A stretch of 64,000 bases of DNA from Sipunculus nudus (lineage: Eukaryota > Annelida > Sipuncula > Golfingiida > Sipunculidae): positions 82,187,056-82,251,055 of the forward strand of contig CM049310.1 of NCBI GenBank assembly GCA_026874595.1, written 5' to 3'. Numbering within the stretch: position 1 is the first letter of the stretch; each line of letters begins with the position of its first letter. Below, one piece after another: positions 35,041 to 46,600 of this stretch. Under the pieces are notes generated by a model. It was given only the letters and a program-made list of their open reading frames with translations, did not search any database and had not been told where the DNA came from. The position numbers and the translations under genes were made by a program.

Positions 35041-35672
35041 TTTTGGATTTTCCAGGAGTAGTTCCGTTTTTTTAATTCCTTGTTTTATTTTGTATTTTTT
35101 TATAAGACTTGGTTGTATATAATTCAGGATAGAAAGTATTCTTTTGGGACCTCTGTATATATTGTTACGAACAGTTAGATTTCTTGCAGTATATTTAGAT
35201 TTCGTTAGAATTAAATAAAACATAACATATGTGGTTTTTTAATTACATATATGTAATTAAATGTGTATTAAAAATGTTTATAAAGTGTTGTTTATTTATT
35301 TCTGTTCAAGGTTGCTTGCGTAGGTGGTTTTTTTCAAGGTGTTTGTGTAGATGACTGTACCGGTATGTGTGCACTTGAGTTCTTCCATTGATTTAATTCA
35401 CATTTAAATTTTAATCAGCTAGGACTTAATATGAAGCCGTATATGTTGTATTTAGGTAGCCAAGAAGAACGGCTGCTAACAGTGAGGTAGCCCGGCGGCC
35501 GAAATGGTGCCCAGCCGCCGAGGCCGCGGCCGATATATTTGACTGGCCCAGAGTCAGGGCCCAGCAGTAGCTCCGTCGGGGTTGCGGCCGAAATGATTGC
35601 CCGCTATGCGCTGGCGGCCGGTATGGTCGGTTTGAGGCCGGCGGCCGATAGCGACGGCGGCCTAAATCGCCC

Positions 35673-35975
35673 TATACTAACTAAGAATATATTCAATTTC
35701 ATCCCTGCTTAGGTAAATTCTGCTTGTAAACACAGGTGTAAGAGGTAATATCCTATTGAAAGATTATCATTGTTATCAAGTCACCTGAACTCATTATCCT
35801 CAAAGCCATGACGCAAGAGAAAGAATTTAGTTAATTTTTAGGTGTATACATTTTGTTCTCTTCATTCACTTAAAATTAGTCAATATGATCACCAGCAGAG
35901 GGCAGCCCAAACTGTGTAGCAATAGCAATAGGCTTTGTGACTAAGTAGCAAAGCTAGCTGTTCAACTGCTCAGGT
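35673..35975. other. unassigned spacer
   Basis: Short non-coding stretch before the 39-bp array. Confidence 0.4.
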
Positions 35976-36128
35976 ACAAGCAGACTAACAAAACTAACGT
36001 GATGGAGATATAGAAGGCAAGTAACAAGCAGACTAACCTGATATAGATAAAGAAGGCAAGTAACAAGCAGACTAACATGATGGAGATATAGAAGGCAAGT
36101 AACAAGCAGACTAACAAGATGTAGGTAT
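35976..36128. repeat. 39-bp minisatellite, left remnant
   Basis: About four units of the same array that resumes at 43067, cut off by the retrotransposon insertion. Units contain 'caagcagactaac' and 'gatggagatatagaaggc'. Confidence 0.92.
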
Positions 36129-36966
36129 TGTTACGGAACCTAATATCAACAGATCACGTATGTGATGAACATAAATTTTATCAAGGAGATAAAAAAAATC
36201 AGATTCTGTAACACTAGGCAGCGTGAATTGTCTAGGGGGAATGAATAAAGAAGTAAGTGGTTTTTTTTGTTAACAAATAACTATAATTTATTCTTAAAAC
36301 AACCCTAACATTACAATACACCAAATCAATACAATTACACAGTATAACAGCAGTATAACAACAATTCAATACAATCACATAGTAAAATAAACAAAGTGCA
36401 CAGTACCTGGATACCATCAATGTCACAACGATAAGTCCTTTAAAATGTATTAGCCGGATGAAAAGTTCATACAAATTCATTAGGAGAATAACAGTCCAAT
36501 GTAAAGCCCTAGTAACAATCCAAAAAGTTCACTGAAGACCAAAGAAGATTCGTCACAAAATCCAGAAGAAAATCTGAAGAAAATCTATAATTGCCGCACT
36601 TATCGGAACAGGTCCCACAAACTGGCATACAGGCTTCTGTGTCTGCTGAATATTTTCTCACCTCTCTCTCGGCTCTAACACAGCCCCCTATTTATAACTT
36701 TTCACCTCCAGCCCAGGACCTTCCATTGCTCGAACATTCTAAAGAATCTAACACAGTACACACGTTCAAAGAACATACAAGAACAAAGAACGCTGTGTAT
36801 CTAGGGTTCAACCAATGCGGATTAAACCGAGCCTGCAACATCCGGCCAGGCGAGGCCGTTACAACACGAGCTACGCGTGGCATACAAACAAAATGCCAAC
36901 AACACATGGAACAAAAAATCAATCATCTTTAAGACCGCGGCACACAATAAAAGGACACCTGTAACA
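36129..36966 (-). repeat. 3' LTR (left copy)
   Basis: Plus-strand ends are TGTTACGGAACC and CCTGTAACA. On the minus strand it keeps a TATA box (TATAAATAG, plus-strand 36688-36696). It differs from the right LTR by scattered substitutions and several indels, so the insertion is not recent. Confidence 0.92.
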
Positions 36967-36977
36967 CTCCCCCTCCT
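36967..36977 (-). other. polypurine tract
   Basis: On the minus strand AGGAGGGGGAG directly abuts the 3' LTR, the expected plus-strand primer site for reverse transcription. Confidence 0.85.
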
Positions 36978-37106
36978 GTATGAAAAAAAGAAAGTTTTCT
37001 CAAAATTTTCTTTTTTTTGCGATCACAATCACTAAATTTTTACATCTCAAAAATCATCTTATTTACAACATTACATAAACATCTCATTCACAACATTTCA
37101 TAAACA

Positions 37107-37790
37107 TCACGATAAGCAATCAGCAAGTACATTGACTTTCCCTTTAATGTGTTTGATTTCAAGGTTGTAATCTTGTAAGAACAAACTACTTCTCAACAAC
37201 CTCTGATTTTTACACTTCAACTTGTTCATGAACGCGATGGGATTGTGATCACTGAAGACAATGATAGGCTTGACTGATGAAGCAACATAAACTTCAAATA
37301 GTTGCAATGCCAAAATCAAAGCCAAATATTCTTATTCAATAGTGGAGTAGTTTTTCTGGTTTGCATTAAACTTTCTTGAGAAATAACAAATTAGATGATC
37401 TATGCTAACATTGCCTTCTTGTAACAACACAGCTCGAGCAGCAGTATCACTAGCATCTACAGCCAACTTAAAAGGCACAGAAAAGTCTGGAGCTGCTAAA
37501 ACTGGTGAACTTTGCAGGATTGCTTTCAAATTCTGAAATGCATTTTCACACTGAACATTCCATACAAACTTTTGTTTCTTCTTTAACAAATTAGTCAAAG
37601 ATTTAGCTACAGCAGAAAAATTTGGACAAAACTTCCTGTAGTATCCAACCATACCAAGAAAACGTATTATTTGCTTTTTTTTCTCTGGTCTAGGAAATGC
37701 AGAAATAGCCCTTATCTTAGCATCAACAGGTTTTACCTGACCCTGCCCTAAAATATGACCCAAAAATGTTACTTGTGCATGACAAAACAC
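37107..37790 (-). pseudogene. RT thumb and RNase H region
   Basis: Two frames separated by one nonsense codon near 37329. The first part carries the FLGHILGQG and FLGMVGYYRKFCPNFS blocks of the gypsy RT connection, then RNase H beginning at FKLAVDASD (first catalytic Asp present). After the stop the RNase H domain continues with VFSDHNPIAF (another catalytic Asp) and the closing IKGKVNVLADCLS. The domain ends only about 140 bases from the 3' LTR, with no integrase after it, which fixes the unusual gene order. Confidence 0.9.
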
Positions 37791-37810
37791 AGATTTTACA
37801 AAGTTGATGG

Positions 37811-38419
37811 TCAGGCGTGCTTCACTGAATCTTTCGAAGAGGTTGCGAAGAATTTGCAGATGTTCCTCCTGGTGTCGCTGTACACGATAAGGTCATCATT
37901 ATATGCGTCGCAGCCCTGAATGCCCTTGACAACCATATGGATGAGGCACTGGAACGTAGCTGGCGAGTTCTTCTTGCCAAACGGTATAACTTTATACTGG
38001 TACATTCCTTGCGGCGTCACAAATGCGGACACTTCTTTCGCTTGTTCTGTCAGCGGAAATTGCCAGAATCCTTTGAGCAAGTCAAACTTGGAGACATATC
38101 TGGAGCTACCGACTCTATCAATACAATCATCGATCCTCGGAATCGGGAACGTGTCAGTCTTGGTGACAGAGTTCAGTTTTCGATAATCTGTGCACATACG
38201 GTAACTTCCATCAGGTTTTGGCACAAGAATACACGGTGAACTCCAGTTAATGTAACTAGGTTCAATAAAATGATTTTCCATCAAATACTGAACCTCATCT
38301 TGTAGATACTTTTGCTTTACTGGATTCAGTCTATAAGGATGCTGCTTGACTGCGCTTGCCTCGCCAACATCGACGTCATGGCACAACGTGTTAGTTCGCG
38401 TTGGAATGTCACTAAACAA
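37811..38419 (-). pseudogene. reverse transcriptase fingers/palm
   Basis: A 202-codon frame with the gypsy RT blocks in order: NPVKQKYLQDEVQYL, WSSPCILVPKPDGSYR, FDLLKGFWQFPL, FVTPQGMYQYKVIPFG, and the active-site box YNDD (plus-strand 37892-37903) where YLDD is more usual. Both catalytic Asp are kept. The frame shifts right after the active site, joining the thumb region only in another frame. Confidence 0.92.
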
Positions 38420-38423
38420 ATGT

Positions 38424-38663
38424 TCATAATTCCGCAGCAGGTTCTTGAGGTCTTGTTGTGTGCGGTAAGGTGTGACAGTTATGCATCCAGGTTTTTAAGC
38501 CCGTCTGAGGTTTTAATGGTACTGTACAACACTGAATGTCTACATCACACTTACAATCAGTATCTACTTTAACTGGGTTAGGGTCAATGTTTACACAATT
38601 TATAGCAGTAACATTATGTACAACATCTGATGTGCTATTTCTGTCATAATATGGTTTCAACAT
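38424..38663 (-). pseudogene. IN-RT linker
   Basis: A frame starting MLKPYYDRN, the end-of-integrase-tail motif that in Gmr1-like polyproteins leads into the segment before RT. The remainder is poorly conserved and broken. Confidence 0.6.
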
Positions 38664-38678
38664 GTTAACATGGCACAG

Positions 38679-39785
38679 TTATTTCTTCTTACGTCTATCT
38701 GGTGTCAACAGTATGTAATTTAAATCACTGACTTTCTTGTCAACAATGTAAGGACCAACATACCTAGCTTGCAGAGGTCTGCCAGGGAAGGAAAGTAAGG
38801 CAAGGACCTTTTCACCAGGATAAAACGTCCTACTTACAGTGTGCTTGTCATACTTTGTTTTCATTTTATTTTGTGCAGATTTTAAATTTGACTTTGCAAT
38901 CTAACAAGCATTGTGTAGTTTAGTGCGAAAGTCTGAGACATACTGCAGTAAACTAAGAGAATAAAGATTTTCACACAAGAGTTTTTCTTTAAGCAGTTTC
39001 AATGGAAGTTCAGTTCGCGGTCCATGTCCAAACACTATTTCAAAGGGACTGAAACCCAAGGACTCTTGAAAGGATTCTCTGACAGCAAACAGCAATAGGT
39101 GGATTCCTTCATCCCAGTCTTTCTGTGTGTCATAACAATAGGTCCGGATCATGTTTTTTAATGTCTTGTGAAAACGCTCGAGGGCTCCCTGACTTTCAGG
39201 ATGGTATGGCGAAGAGCTGTACTGTTTTATACCTAGCTCAAGCATAACTTGCTGGAATAAGCCAGACATAAAATTAAACCCTTGGTCAGACGGGAAGGAT
39301 TTTTGCAATCCACAAGTTGTAAAAAACTTGGTCAGAGTTTTGACAACACTTTTGGAATTAATTTTGCGCAATGGTATTGCCTCAGGGAACCTGGTAGATG
39401 CGCACATAATTGTCAGCAAGTATTCATGTCCAGATTTTGTTTTTGGCAGTGGTCCAACACAATTAACAATAATCCTACTTAATGGTTCCTCGAAAGCAGA
39501 AAATGGCCTAAGTGGGGCCTTAGGATTCTGATTGGGCTTGCCTACCATATAGCATGTAGGGCATGATTTACAATATTGTACAACATCTTTCCTGAGGTTA
39601 GGCCAATAGAAGTGTGTACTAACTTTCTGATAAGTTTTATTCATACCTAAATGGCCAGACAAAGGAGCCTCATATGCCATGCTTAGAGTTTCTTTGCAAA
39701 AGCTTTTAGGCATTACTATTTGATGTTTGATGGCCAACTCATCATCAGCGCATACGTCAGGTGGTCGCCATTTACGCATAAGCAC
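38679..39785 (-). pseudogene. integrase with GPY/F tail
   Basis: The main frame (39785-38901) has the HHCC zinc-binding start (GHLGMNKTY..., CKSCPTCYMVGKP), then the catalytic core. The first acidic residue of the D,D35E triad is changed: the codon at plus-strand 39462-39464 gives Asn in IIVNCVGPLP. The second Asp (PSDQGFNFMS) and the Glu (HPESQGALERFH) are present. A frameshift separates the tail (38864-38679), which shows LQARYVGPYIVDKKVSD, the GPY/F module. The Asn change alone should abolish integration. Confidence 0.9.
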
Positions 39786-40534
39786 TCCATTTTTAACATA
39801 GAAACAAACTGGGTTCTATGACAGTTCATCTTTAGAAACTGCCCTGTGAAACAAACATGAAATATCAGGGTCCTTATGCTGTTCCGCGATAAGTTCTGAT
39901 CTTGAGAATGCTGCATCCTGTACCGGCGAGTCATTAGACGAGTCACTACTCCCAGAATGTTATTATCTGGACCATTATCCTCATGTGTGTTTTTCTTGTC
40001 CATAGATCTAGTTACAGCACATGAAGGATACAAACCAGGAATTTCCTGGCTTTTCTGTCACTATTGGTACAGGCTGTACTTTGTCACATGCGACATCATT
40101 GCCTAGTAGCAACTGAATTCCCTAAACGGGTAAAGTAGTTCTCATGCATAGAGTAATATTCCCAGAAATCAAATCGGACTTTAAATGGATACTGTGAAGA
40201 GGAACTGAAGTGTGCCTGTCTGAAAACACACCATTAACAAGTGCATGTGCACCAGTAAAGGACCTATTAGAAAATAGCCAAGTGTTTGTTAACATGAGAG
40301 TCTGCCTGAACCAGTGTCCCTCAAAATTCTAATAGGTGTAGAATCTGAAAAATCACTTGAAAGTGATACAAAACCATCATGTATGAATGGCTCAAATAAC
40401 TCCATTTCAGAGTCAGGAGAAGAATCTACTACCTCAGCTTCATTAAACAAAGAACTGACATTGACAGTGTCAGTCATAAATTCTTTCTCAGAGTCAATTA
40501 AGGAATCTACATCCTTTTTATCATCAAACTTCAC
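39786..40534 (-). pseudogene. retropepsin region
   Basis: A frame ending in IRILRDTGSG carries the DTG active-site triad of an aspartic protease (about 40300-40330), preceded by FEPFIHDGFVSLSSD. The downstream half of the protease is scattered over frames, and YPSCAVTRSMD, the link into integrase, appears near 40000-40030. Confidence 0.8.
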
Positions 40535-40859
40535 ATGGGAGTCAACAGAGGAATTTTCCTCAGCAGAAACATCTTCTTTTCTAGCCTCATTTGAAATACT
40601 CTCGCAAGAGTCGTTAAAGGACTTAGCCTTATTTAGAGAATACTCCTCGCACTAGTCTTGAAAGGTCCTAGCCTTATTAAATTCCTCGCAGGAATCAACT
40701 GAGGTTTTTAACCCGCAAGCTACGGATTCTTCTTTGGATTCAGACGGCACTTGGGCCTTCGTAGCAGCAAACTCTTAATTAGAGTCAATAAGGAGTTGTA
40801 CCCCTTATTTAAATGAAAAGAGCCTGGCTCTTGTACTATGCTATGCATAGATTTTGAAA

Positions 40860-42120
40860 CAAAACGAGAAGGTTTCCTATTTGGTTTATTCGCAAGTTTC
40901 TAGCAGTCAGATATTAGATTATCTTCCTTCTTGCAGTAATTACAGATTTTCTTTTAAAATGACTGGCCTTTGTCGGACTTAGACACAGTTGACGTGGACT
41001 GAGATGTACCAATGGACTTTGCTGAACTATCAGGACTACTAGTACTGGGGGACTGCGCTTTAAACTTCTTTTGACCATACTGATTTACACTTTTTTTGTA
41101 AATGACTGGTTTGATTTGCTAGTAAAGGACATTTTGTGTGTTAATGAATAATCATCAGCTTATTGAGCAGCAATGTCAAGTGTTTCAGGACTTTTCTCAT
41201 CAAGATAAGTTTTAACATCTGCGTTAATGCAGCGCTTAAATTCTTCAAGCAAAATCAACTGGCGCAAATTGTCATAATGTTTCATTACATTTTTAGAACT
41301 ACACCACCGATGAAACAACTGCTCTTTTGTCCTAGCAAATTTGACGTAGGTCTGATTTTTGCGCTTTTCCCAATTTCTGAATTTGTGGCGGTAAGCCTCC
41401 GGAACTAACTCATTACCTTTCAGGATTACCCGTTTTACCAGGTCATAGTCAGCAGCAGCTTCTACTGAAAGCATAAATTTCTCTGGCCTTGCCAGTCAAT
41501 ACACTTTGTAACAGCACAGTCCAATTTTCCTTAGGCCATTTTAAATTTTCAGCTACCTTCTCAAAGTGTAGGGAATATTTATCAACCTCTTTTTCTTGGA
41601 AAGGTGGGACAAGTCCAATGTGCCTAGTTACATCAAAACTCTGAGTTGGTGCAGCACTTAGACTATGTTCTAGTTTAAGTCTTTCTAACTCCAGTCGTTT
41701 TAACTCAATTTCTTTTTCTTTTTCTTGTCTTTCTCTTTCTAACTGTTCATGTTCTTCCCTCTATTCTCTTTGTTTTTCTAATTCCCTCTCTTCTCTTTGT
41801 TTTTCTAATTCCCTCTCTTCTCTTTGTTTTTTCTAATACTAACAGTTTTAATGCTAGCTCATGTTGCATTTCAAAATTTTTTTATTCTAATTGCATGGCA
41901 AGGCTGTTATTTTTTATGTTTCAACTTCACTTTCTTCAATTAAACCTTTGCTAACTAGATCTTGCATGATTTTAGCAATGATATCAGGCTTTCTCAATGT
42001 TTTTTTTTTCACATTTAGCCCTAAGTGTTGTCCCAAACGCAACAACTGTTCCTTTGTCAACTGTTCAAGTTGATTAGGGTCGGGATCGTCAACAAATGTC
42101 TCAGGTTTGAAATCTGCCAT
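40860..42120 (-). pseudogene. gag remnant: N-terminal domain, SCAN-like capsid, zinc knuckle
   Basis: Begins with a Met at 42120 about 130 bases after the 5' LTR. The first 68 codons end in a stop. A low-complexity charged coiled-coil follows, made by a 30-base repeat at about 41695-41835. The frame at 41474-41160 (VILKGNELVPEAYRHKFRNW..., LILLEEFKRCI) matches the SCAN-like capsid C-terminal domain of this retroelement group. At 40903-40944 a zinc knuckle reads C-x2-C-x4-N-x4-C: the metal-binding His is Asn, and a stop follows. Confidence 0.8.
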
Positions 42121-42251
42121 GTTAAGATGTTAAAACAATAAGAAAAAACCACTGAGATAAATGCTGTAAACGATATACTGTAAACAGTATGTAATCTTGT
42201 AAACAATGTATGATAAAACAATGTGTCCAGGTCAAGGCCTTATAAATTTTA

Positions 42252-43066
42252 TGTTACGGAACCTAATATCAACAGATCACGTATGTGATGAACATAAATT
42301 TTGTCAAGGAGATAAAAAAAATCAGAGTCTGTAACACTAGGCAGCGTGAAATGTCTAGGGGAATGAATAAAGAAGTCAGTGGTTTTTTGTTAACAAATAA
42401 CTATAATTTATTCTTAAACCCTAACATTACAATACACCAAATCAATACAATTACACAGTATAACAGCAGTATAACAACAAATCAATACAATCACACAGTA
42501 AAATAAACAAAGCGCACAGTACCTGGATACAAACACTCTCACAGCGATTAGTCCTTTATAATGTATAAGCCGGATAAAAGTTCACACAAATTCTCTCGGA
42601 GAATAACAGTCCAAATGTAAAATTCTTGTAACAATCCAGAAAGTAAACTGAAGACCAAATAAGATTCGTCACAAAACCCAGAAGAAAATCTGAAGGAAAT
42701 CTATAATTGTCGCACTTATCGGAATAGGTCCCACAAACTGACATACAGGCTTCTGTGTCCGCTGGAATACTCTTTCACCTGTTTCTCTTTTCACTTCCAT
42801 CCGAGAACCTTCCATTACTCGAACATTCTAAAGAATCTAACACAGTACACACGTTCAAAGAACATACCAGAACAAAGAACGCTGTGTATCTAGGGTTCAA
42901 CCAATGCGGTTTTAACCGAGCCTGCAACATCCAGCCAGGCGAGGCCGCTACTACACCAGCTACGCGTGGCACACAAACAAAATGCCAACAACACATGGAA
43001 CATCCGTGTGCACAATAAAACAATCATCTGTAAGACCGCTGCACACGATAAAAGGGACCAGTAACA
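42252..43066 (-). repeat. 5' LTR (right copy), TATA region deleted
   Basis: Ends TGTTACGGAACC and CAGTAACA on the plus strand. Compared with the other LTRs it lacks about 30 bases around the TATA box (near 42785), where the left copy has GCTCTAACACAGCCCCCTAT. As the promoter LTR of the element, this deletion should silence it. Confidence 0.9.
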
Positions 43067-46000
43067 ATAAAGAAGGCAAGGAACAAGCAGACTAAGGTGA
43101 TGGCGATACAGAAGACAATTAACGAGCACATTAACGTGATGGAGATTTAGAAGGCAAGTAACAAGCAGAAAAACGTGATGGAGATATAGAAGACAAGTTA
43201 CAAACAGGCAAACCTGATGCAGATATAGAAGGCAAGAAACAAGCAGACTAACGTGATGGAGATATAGAAGGCAAGTAACAAACAGGCTAATGTGATCTAG
43301 ATATAGAAGGCAAGTAACAAGCAGACTAACGTGATGGAGATATAGAAGGCAAGTAACAAACAGTCTAACGTGATCTAGATATAGAAGGCAAGTATCAAGC
43401 AGACAAACGTGATGGAGATATAAAAGACAAGTTACAAACAGGCAAACGTGATGCAGATATAGAAGGCAAGAAACAAGCAGACTAACGTGATGGAGATAAA
43501 GAAACCAAGTAATAAACCGACCAACGTGATGGGTATATAGAAACCAAGTATCAAGCAGACTAACGTGATGGACATATAGAAGGCAAGTAACAAGCAGACT
43601 AACGTGTTAGAGATAAAGAAGGCAAGTAACAAGCAGACTAACGTAATGGAGATATAGAAGGCAAGTAACAAGCAGACTAACGTGATGGAGATAAAGAAGA
43701 TAAGTAACAAGCAGACTAACGTGATGGACATATAGAAGGCAAGTAACAAGCAGACTAACGTGTTAGAGATAAAGAAGGCAAGTTACAAACAGACTAACGT
43801 GATGTAGATATAAAAGGCAAGTATCAAGCAGACTAACGTGATGGAGATGTAGAAGGCAAGTAACAAGCAGACTAACGTGATCGAGATAAAGATGATAAGT
43901 AACAAGCAGACTAACGTGATGGACATAGAGAAGGCAAGTTACAAGCAGACTTTACGTGATGGAGATATAGAAGATAAGTAACAAGCAGACTAACGTGATG
44001 GACATATAGAAGGCAAGTAACAAGCAGACTAACGTGTTAGAGATATAGAAGGCAAGTTACAAACAGACTAACGTGATGTAGATATAAAAGGCAAGTATCA
44101 AGCAGACTAACGTGATGGAGATATAGAAGGCAAGTAACAAGCAGACTAACGTGATGGGTATATAGAAACCAAGTATCAAGCAGACTAACGTGATGGACAT
44201 ATAGAAGCCAAGTAACAAGCAGACTAACGTGTTAGAGATAAAGAAGGCAAGTAACAAGCAGACTAACGTGATGTAGTTATAAAAGGCAAGTAATAAGCCG
44301 ACTTACGTGATGGAGATATAGAAGACAAGTAACAAGCAGACTAACGTGAAGGAGATATAGAAGGCAAGTAACAAGCCGACTTACGTGATGGAGATAAAGA
44401 AGATAAGTAACAAGCAGACTAACGTGATGGACATAATGAAGGCAAGTAACAAGCAGACTAATGTGTTAGAGATAAAGAAGGCAAGTAACAAGCAGACTAC
44501 AGTGATGGAGATATAGAAGGCAAGTAACAAGCAGACTAACGTGATGGAGATATAGAAGGCAAGTATCAAGCAGACTTACGTGATGGAGATATAGAAGGCA
44601 AGTAACAAACAGGCTAACGTGATGTAGATATAGCAGGCAAGTATCAAGCAGACTAACTTGATGGAGATATAGAAGGCAAGTATTAATGCAGACTAACGTG
44701 ATGTAGTTATAAAAGGCAAGTAATAAGCCGACTTATGAGATGGAGATATAGAAGACAAGTAACAAGCAGACTAACGTGAAGGAGATATAGAAGGCAAGTA
44801 ATAAGCTGACTTTCGTGATGGAGATATAGAAGCAAGTAACAAGCAGACTAACGTGAAAGAGATATAGAAGGCAAGTAACAAGCCGACTTACGTGATGGAG
44901 ATAAAGAAGACAAGTAACAAGCAGACTAACGTGATGGAGATATAGAAGGCAAGTATCAAGCAGACTAACGTGATGGAGATATAGAAGGCAAATAACAAAC
45001 AGGCCTACGTGATGTAGATATAGCAGGCAAGTATCAAGCAGACTAACTTGATGGAGATATAGAAGGCAAGTATTAATGCAGACTAACGTGATGTAGTTAT
45101 AAAAGGCAAGTAATAAGCCGACTTATGAGATGGAGATATAGAAGACAAGTAACAAGCACACTAACCTGAAGGAGATATAGAAGGCAAGTAACAAGCCGAC
45201 TTTTGTGATGGAGATATAGAAGGCAAGTATCAAGCAGACTAACGTGATGGAGATATAGAAGGCAAGTAACAAACAGGCTAACGTGATGTAGATATATCAG
45301 GATAGGTATCAAGCATACTAACTTGATGGAGATATAGTGACAAGTAAAAATCAGACAAAAGTGATGTAGATATAAAAGGCAAGTAATAAGCCGACTTACA
45401 TGATGGAGATATAAAAGACAAGTAACATGCAGACTTACGTGAAGGAGATATAGAAGGCAAGTAACAAGCCGACTTACGTGATGGAGATAAAGAAGGCAAG
45501 TTACAAGCCGACTAACGTGATGTAGATAAAAAAGCAAGCATCAAGCAGACTAACGTGATGGAGATATAGAAGACAAGTAATAAGCCGACTTACTTGATGT
45601 AGATAAAGAAGACAAGTAACAAGCAGTCAAACGTGATGTAGATATAAAACGCAAGTATCAAGCAGGCTAACGTGATGGAGATAAAGAAGGCAAGTAACAA
45701 GCAGACTAACGTGAAGGAGATTTAGCAGGCAAGTAACAAGCAGACTAACTTGATGGAGATATAGAAGACAAGTAACAAGCAGACTAATGTGATGTATATA
45801 TAAACGGCAAGTATCAAGCATACTAACTTGATGCAGATGTAGAGGGCAAGTAACAAACCGACTAACGTGATGTAGATATAGAAGGCAAGTAACAAGCAGA
45901 CTAACGTAATGGAGATATGTAAGGCAAGTAACAAACAGCCTAACGTGATGTAGATATAAAAGGCAAGTATCAAGCAGACTGACTTGATGTAGATATAAAC

Positions 46001-46600
46001 GGCAAGTATCAAGCAGACTAACTTGATGGAGATATAGCAGGCAAGTAATAAGCAGAATAACGTGACGTAGATATAAAAGGCAAGTAACAAGCATAATAAC
46101 TTGATGGAGATGTAGAGGGCAAGTATCAAGCAGACTAACTTGATGGAGATATAGAAGACAAGTAACAAGCAGACTAACGTGATGTAGATATAAAAGGCAA
46201 GTATCAAGCATACTAACTTGATGGAGATGTAGAGGGCAAGTAACGAGCAGACTAACGTAATGGAGATATAGAAGGCAAGTATCAAGCAGACTAACGTGAT
46301 GGAGATATAAAAGGCAAGTATCAAGCAGACTACCTTGATGGAGATATAGAAGACAAGTAACAAGCAGACTAACGTGATGTAGATATAAACGGCAAGTATC
46401 AAGCATACTAACTTGATGGAGATGTAGAGGGCAAGTAACAAGCAGACTAACGTAATGGAGATATAGAAGGGGTATCAAGCAGACTAACGTGATGGAGATA
46501 TAAACGGCAAGTAACAAGTAGAGTATCAAGCAGACTTACCTGATGGAGTAACAAGCTGACAAACGTGATGGATATATTGAAGTTAAGTAACGAGCAGACT
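43067..46600. repeat. 39-bp minisatellite, main array (~90 units)
   Basis: Units of 39 bases containing 'caagcagactaacgtgatgg' and 'agatatagaaggcaagtaa'. Variants (TAATAAGCCGACTTACG, GTTAGAGATAAAG, GATGTAGAGGGC) recur in the same order, so blocks of several units were amplified together, e.g. 44262-44400 resembles 44695-44900 and 45080-45200. Because 39 is a multiple of three, long leucine-rich antisense frames (up to 300 codons, 13-residue period) run through it. They are not genes. Confidence 0.95.

Larger units (their letters stand above)
33958..35672. mobile_element. 1.7-kb element with long GC-rich inverted ends
   Basis: The left end begins GGGCGATTTCGGCCGCCG (33958) and the right end finishes CGGCGGCCTAAATCGCCC (35672), reverse complements apart from one or two changes. 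The relationship extends about 140-180 bases inward on each side, through TATCGGCCGC, AGCGCCCAG/CTATGCGCT, TTTCGGC(T/C)GCAACCCC and TGACTTTGGCCAGTCAA/TTTGACTGGCCCAGAGTCA. The ends are built from recurring CGGCCG blocks. The interior holds AT microsatellites (34326-34384), a two-unit ~180-bp repeat (34720-35040) and no transposase. A clear target duplication is not visible. Best reading: a non-autonomous DNA transposon or fold-back element; two inverted copies of a short repeat remain possible. Confidence 0.55.
36129..43066 (-). mobile_element. degenerate Ty3/gypsy-class LTR retrotransposon, Gmr1-like gene order
   Basis: A 6.9-kb element bounded by LTRs of 838 and 815 bases with TGTTAC...GTAACA ends. 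Reading the minus strand 5' to 3' gives: 5' LTR (42252-43066), leader, gag, aspartic protease, integrase with GPY/F-type tail, reverse transcriptase, RNase H, polypurine tract, 3' LTR (36129-36966). Integrase before RT is copia-like order, yet the domain sequences are gypsy-like; that combination defines the Gmr1 group. All frames are broken by stops and frameshifts, so it is not autonomous. It is inserted in the 39-bp minisatellite; flanks GTAT and ATAA are at most a decayed 4-base duplication. No obvious TGG-type primer site abuts the 5' LTR. Confidence 0.9.

Noticed and set aside
42225-42251. Primer binding site next to the 5' LTR
   Set aside because: The bases after the LTR read AAAATTTATAAGG on the minus strand; no TGG-type tRNA complement abuts the LTR, so none is claimed.
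45627-46529. 300-codon minus-strand frame that looks like a leucine-rich membrane protein
   Set aside because: It is a translation of the 39-bp minisatellite with a strict 13-residue period; neighbouring frames of the same array are also open.
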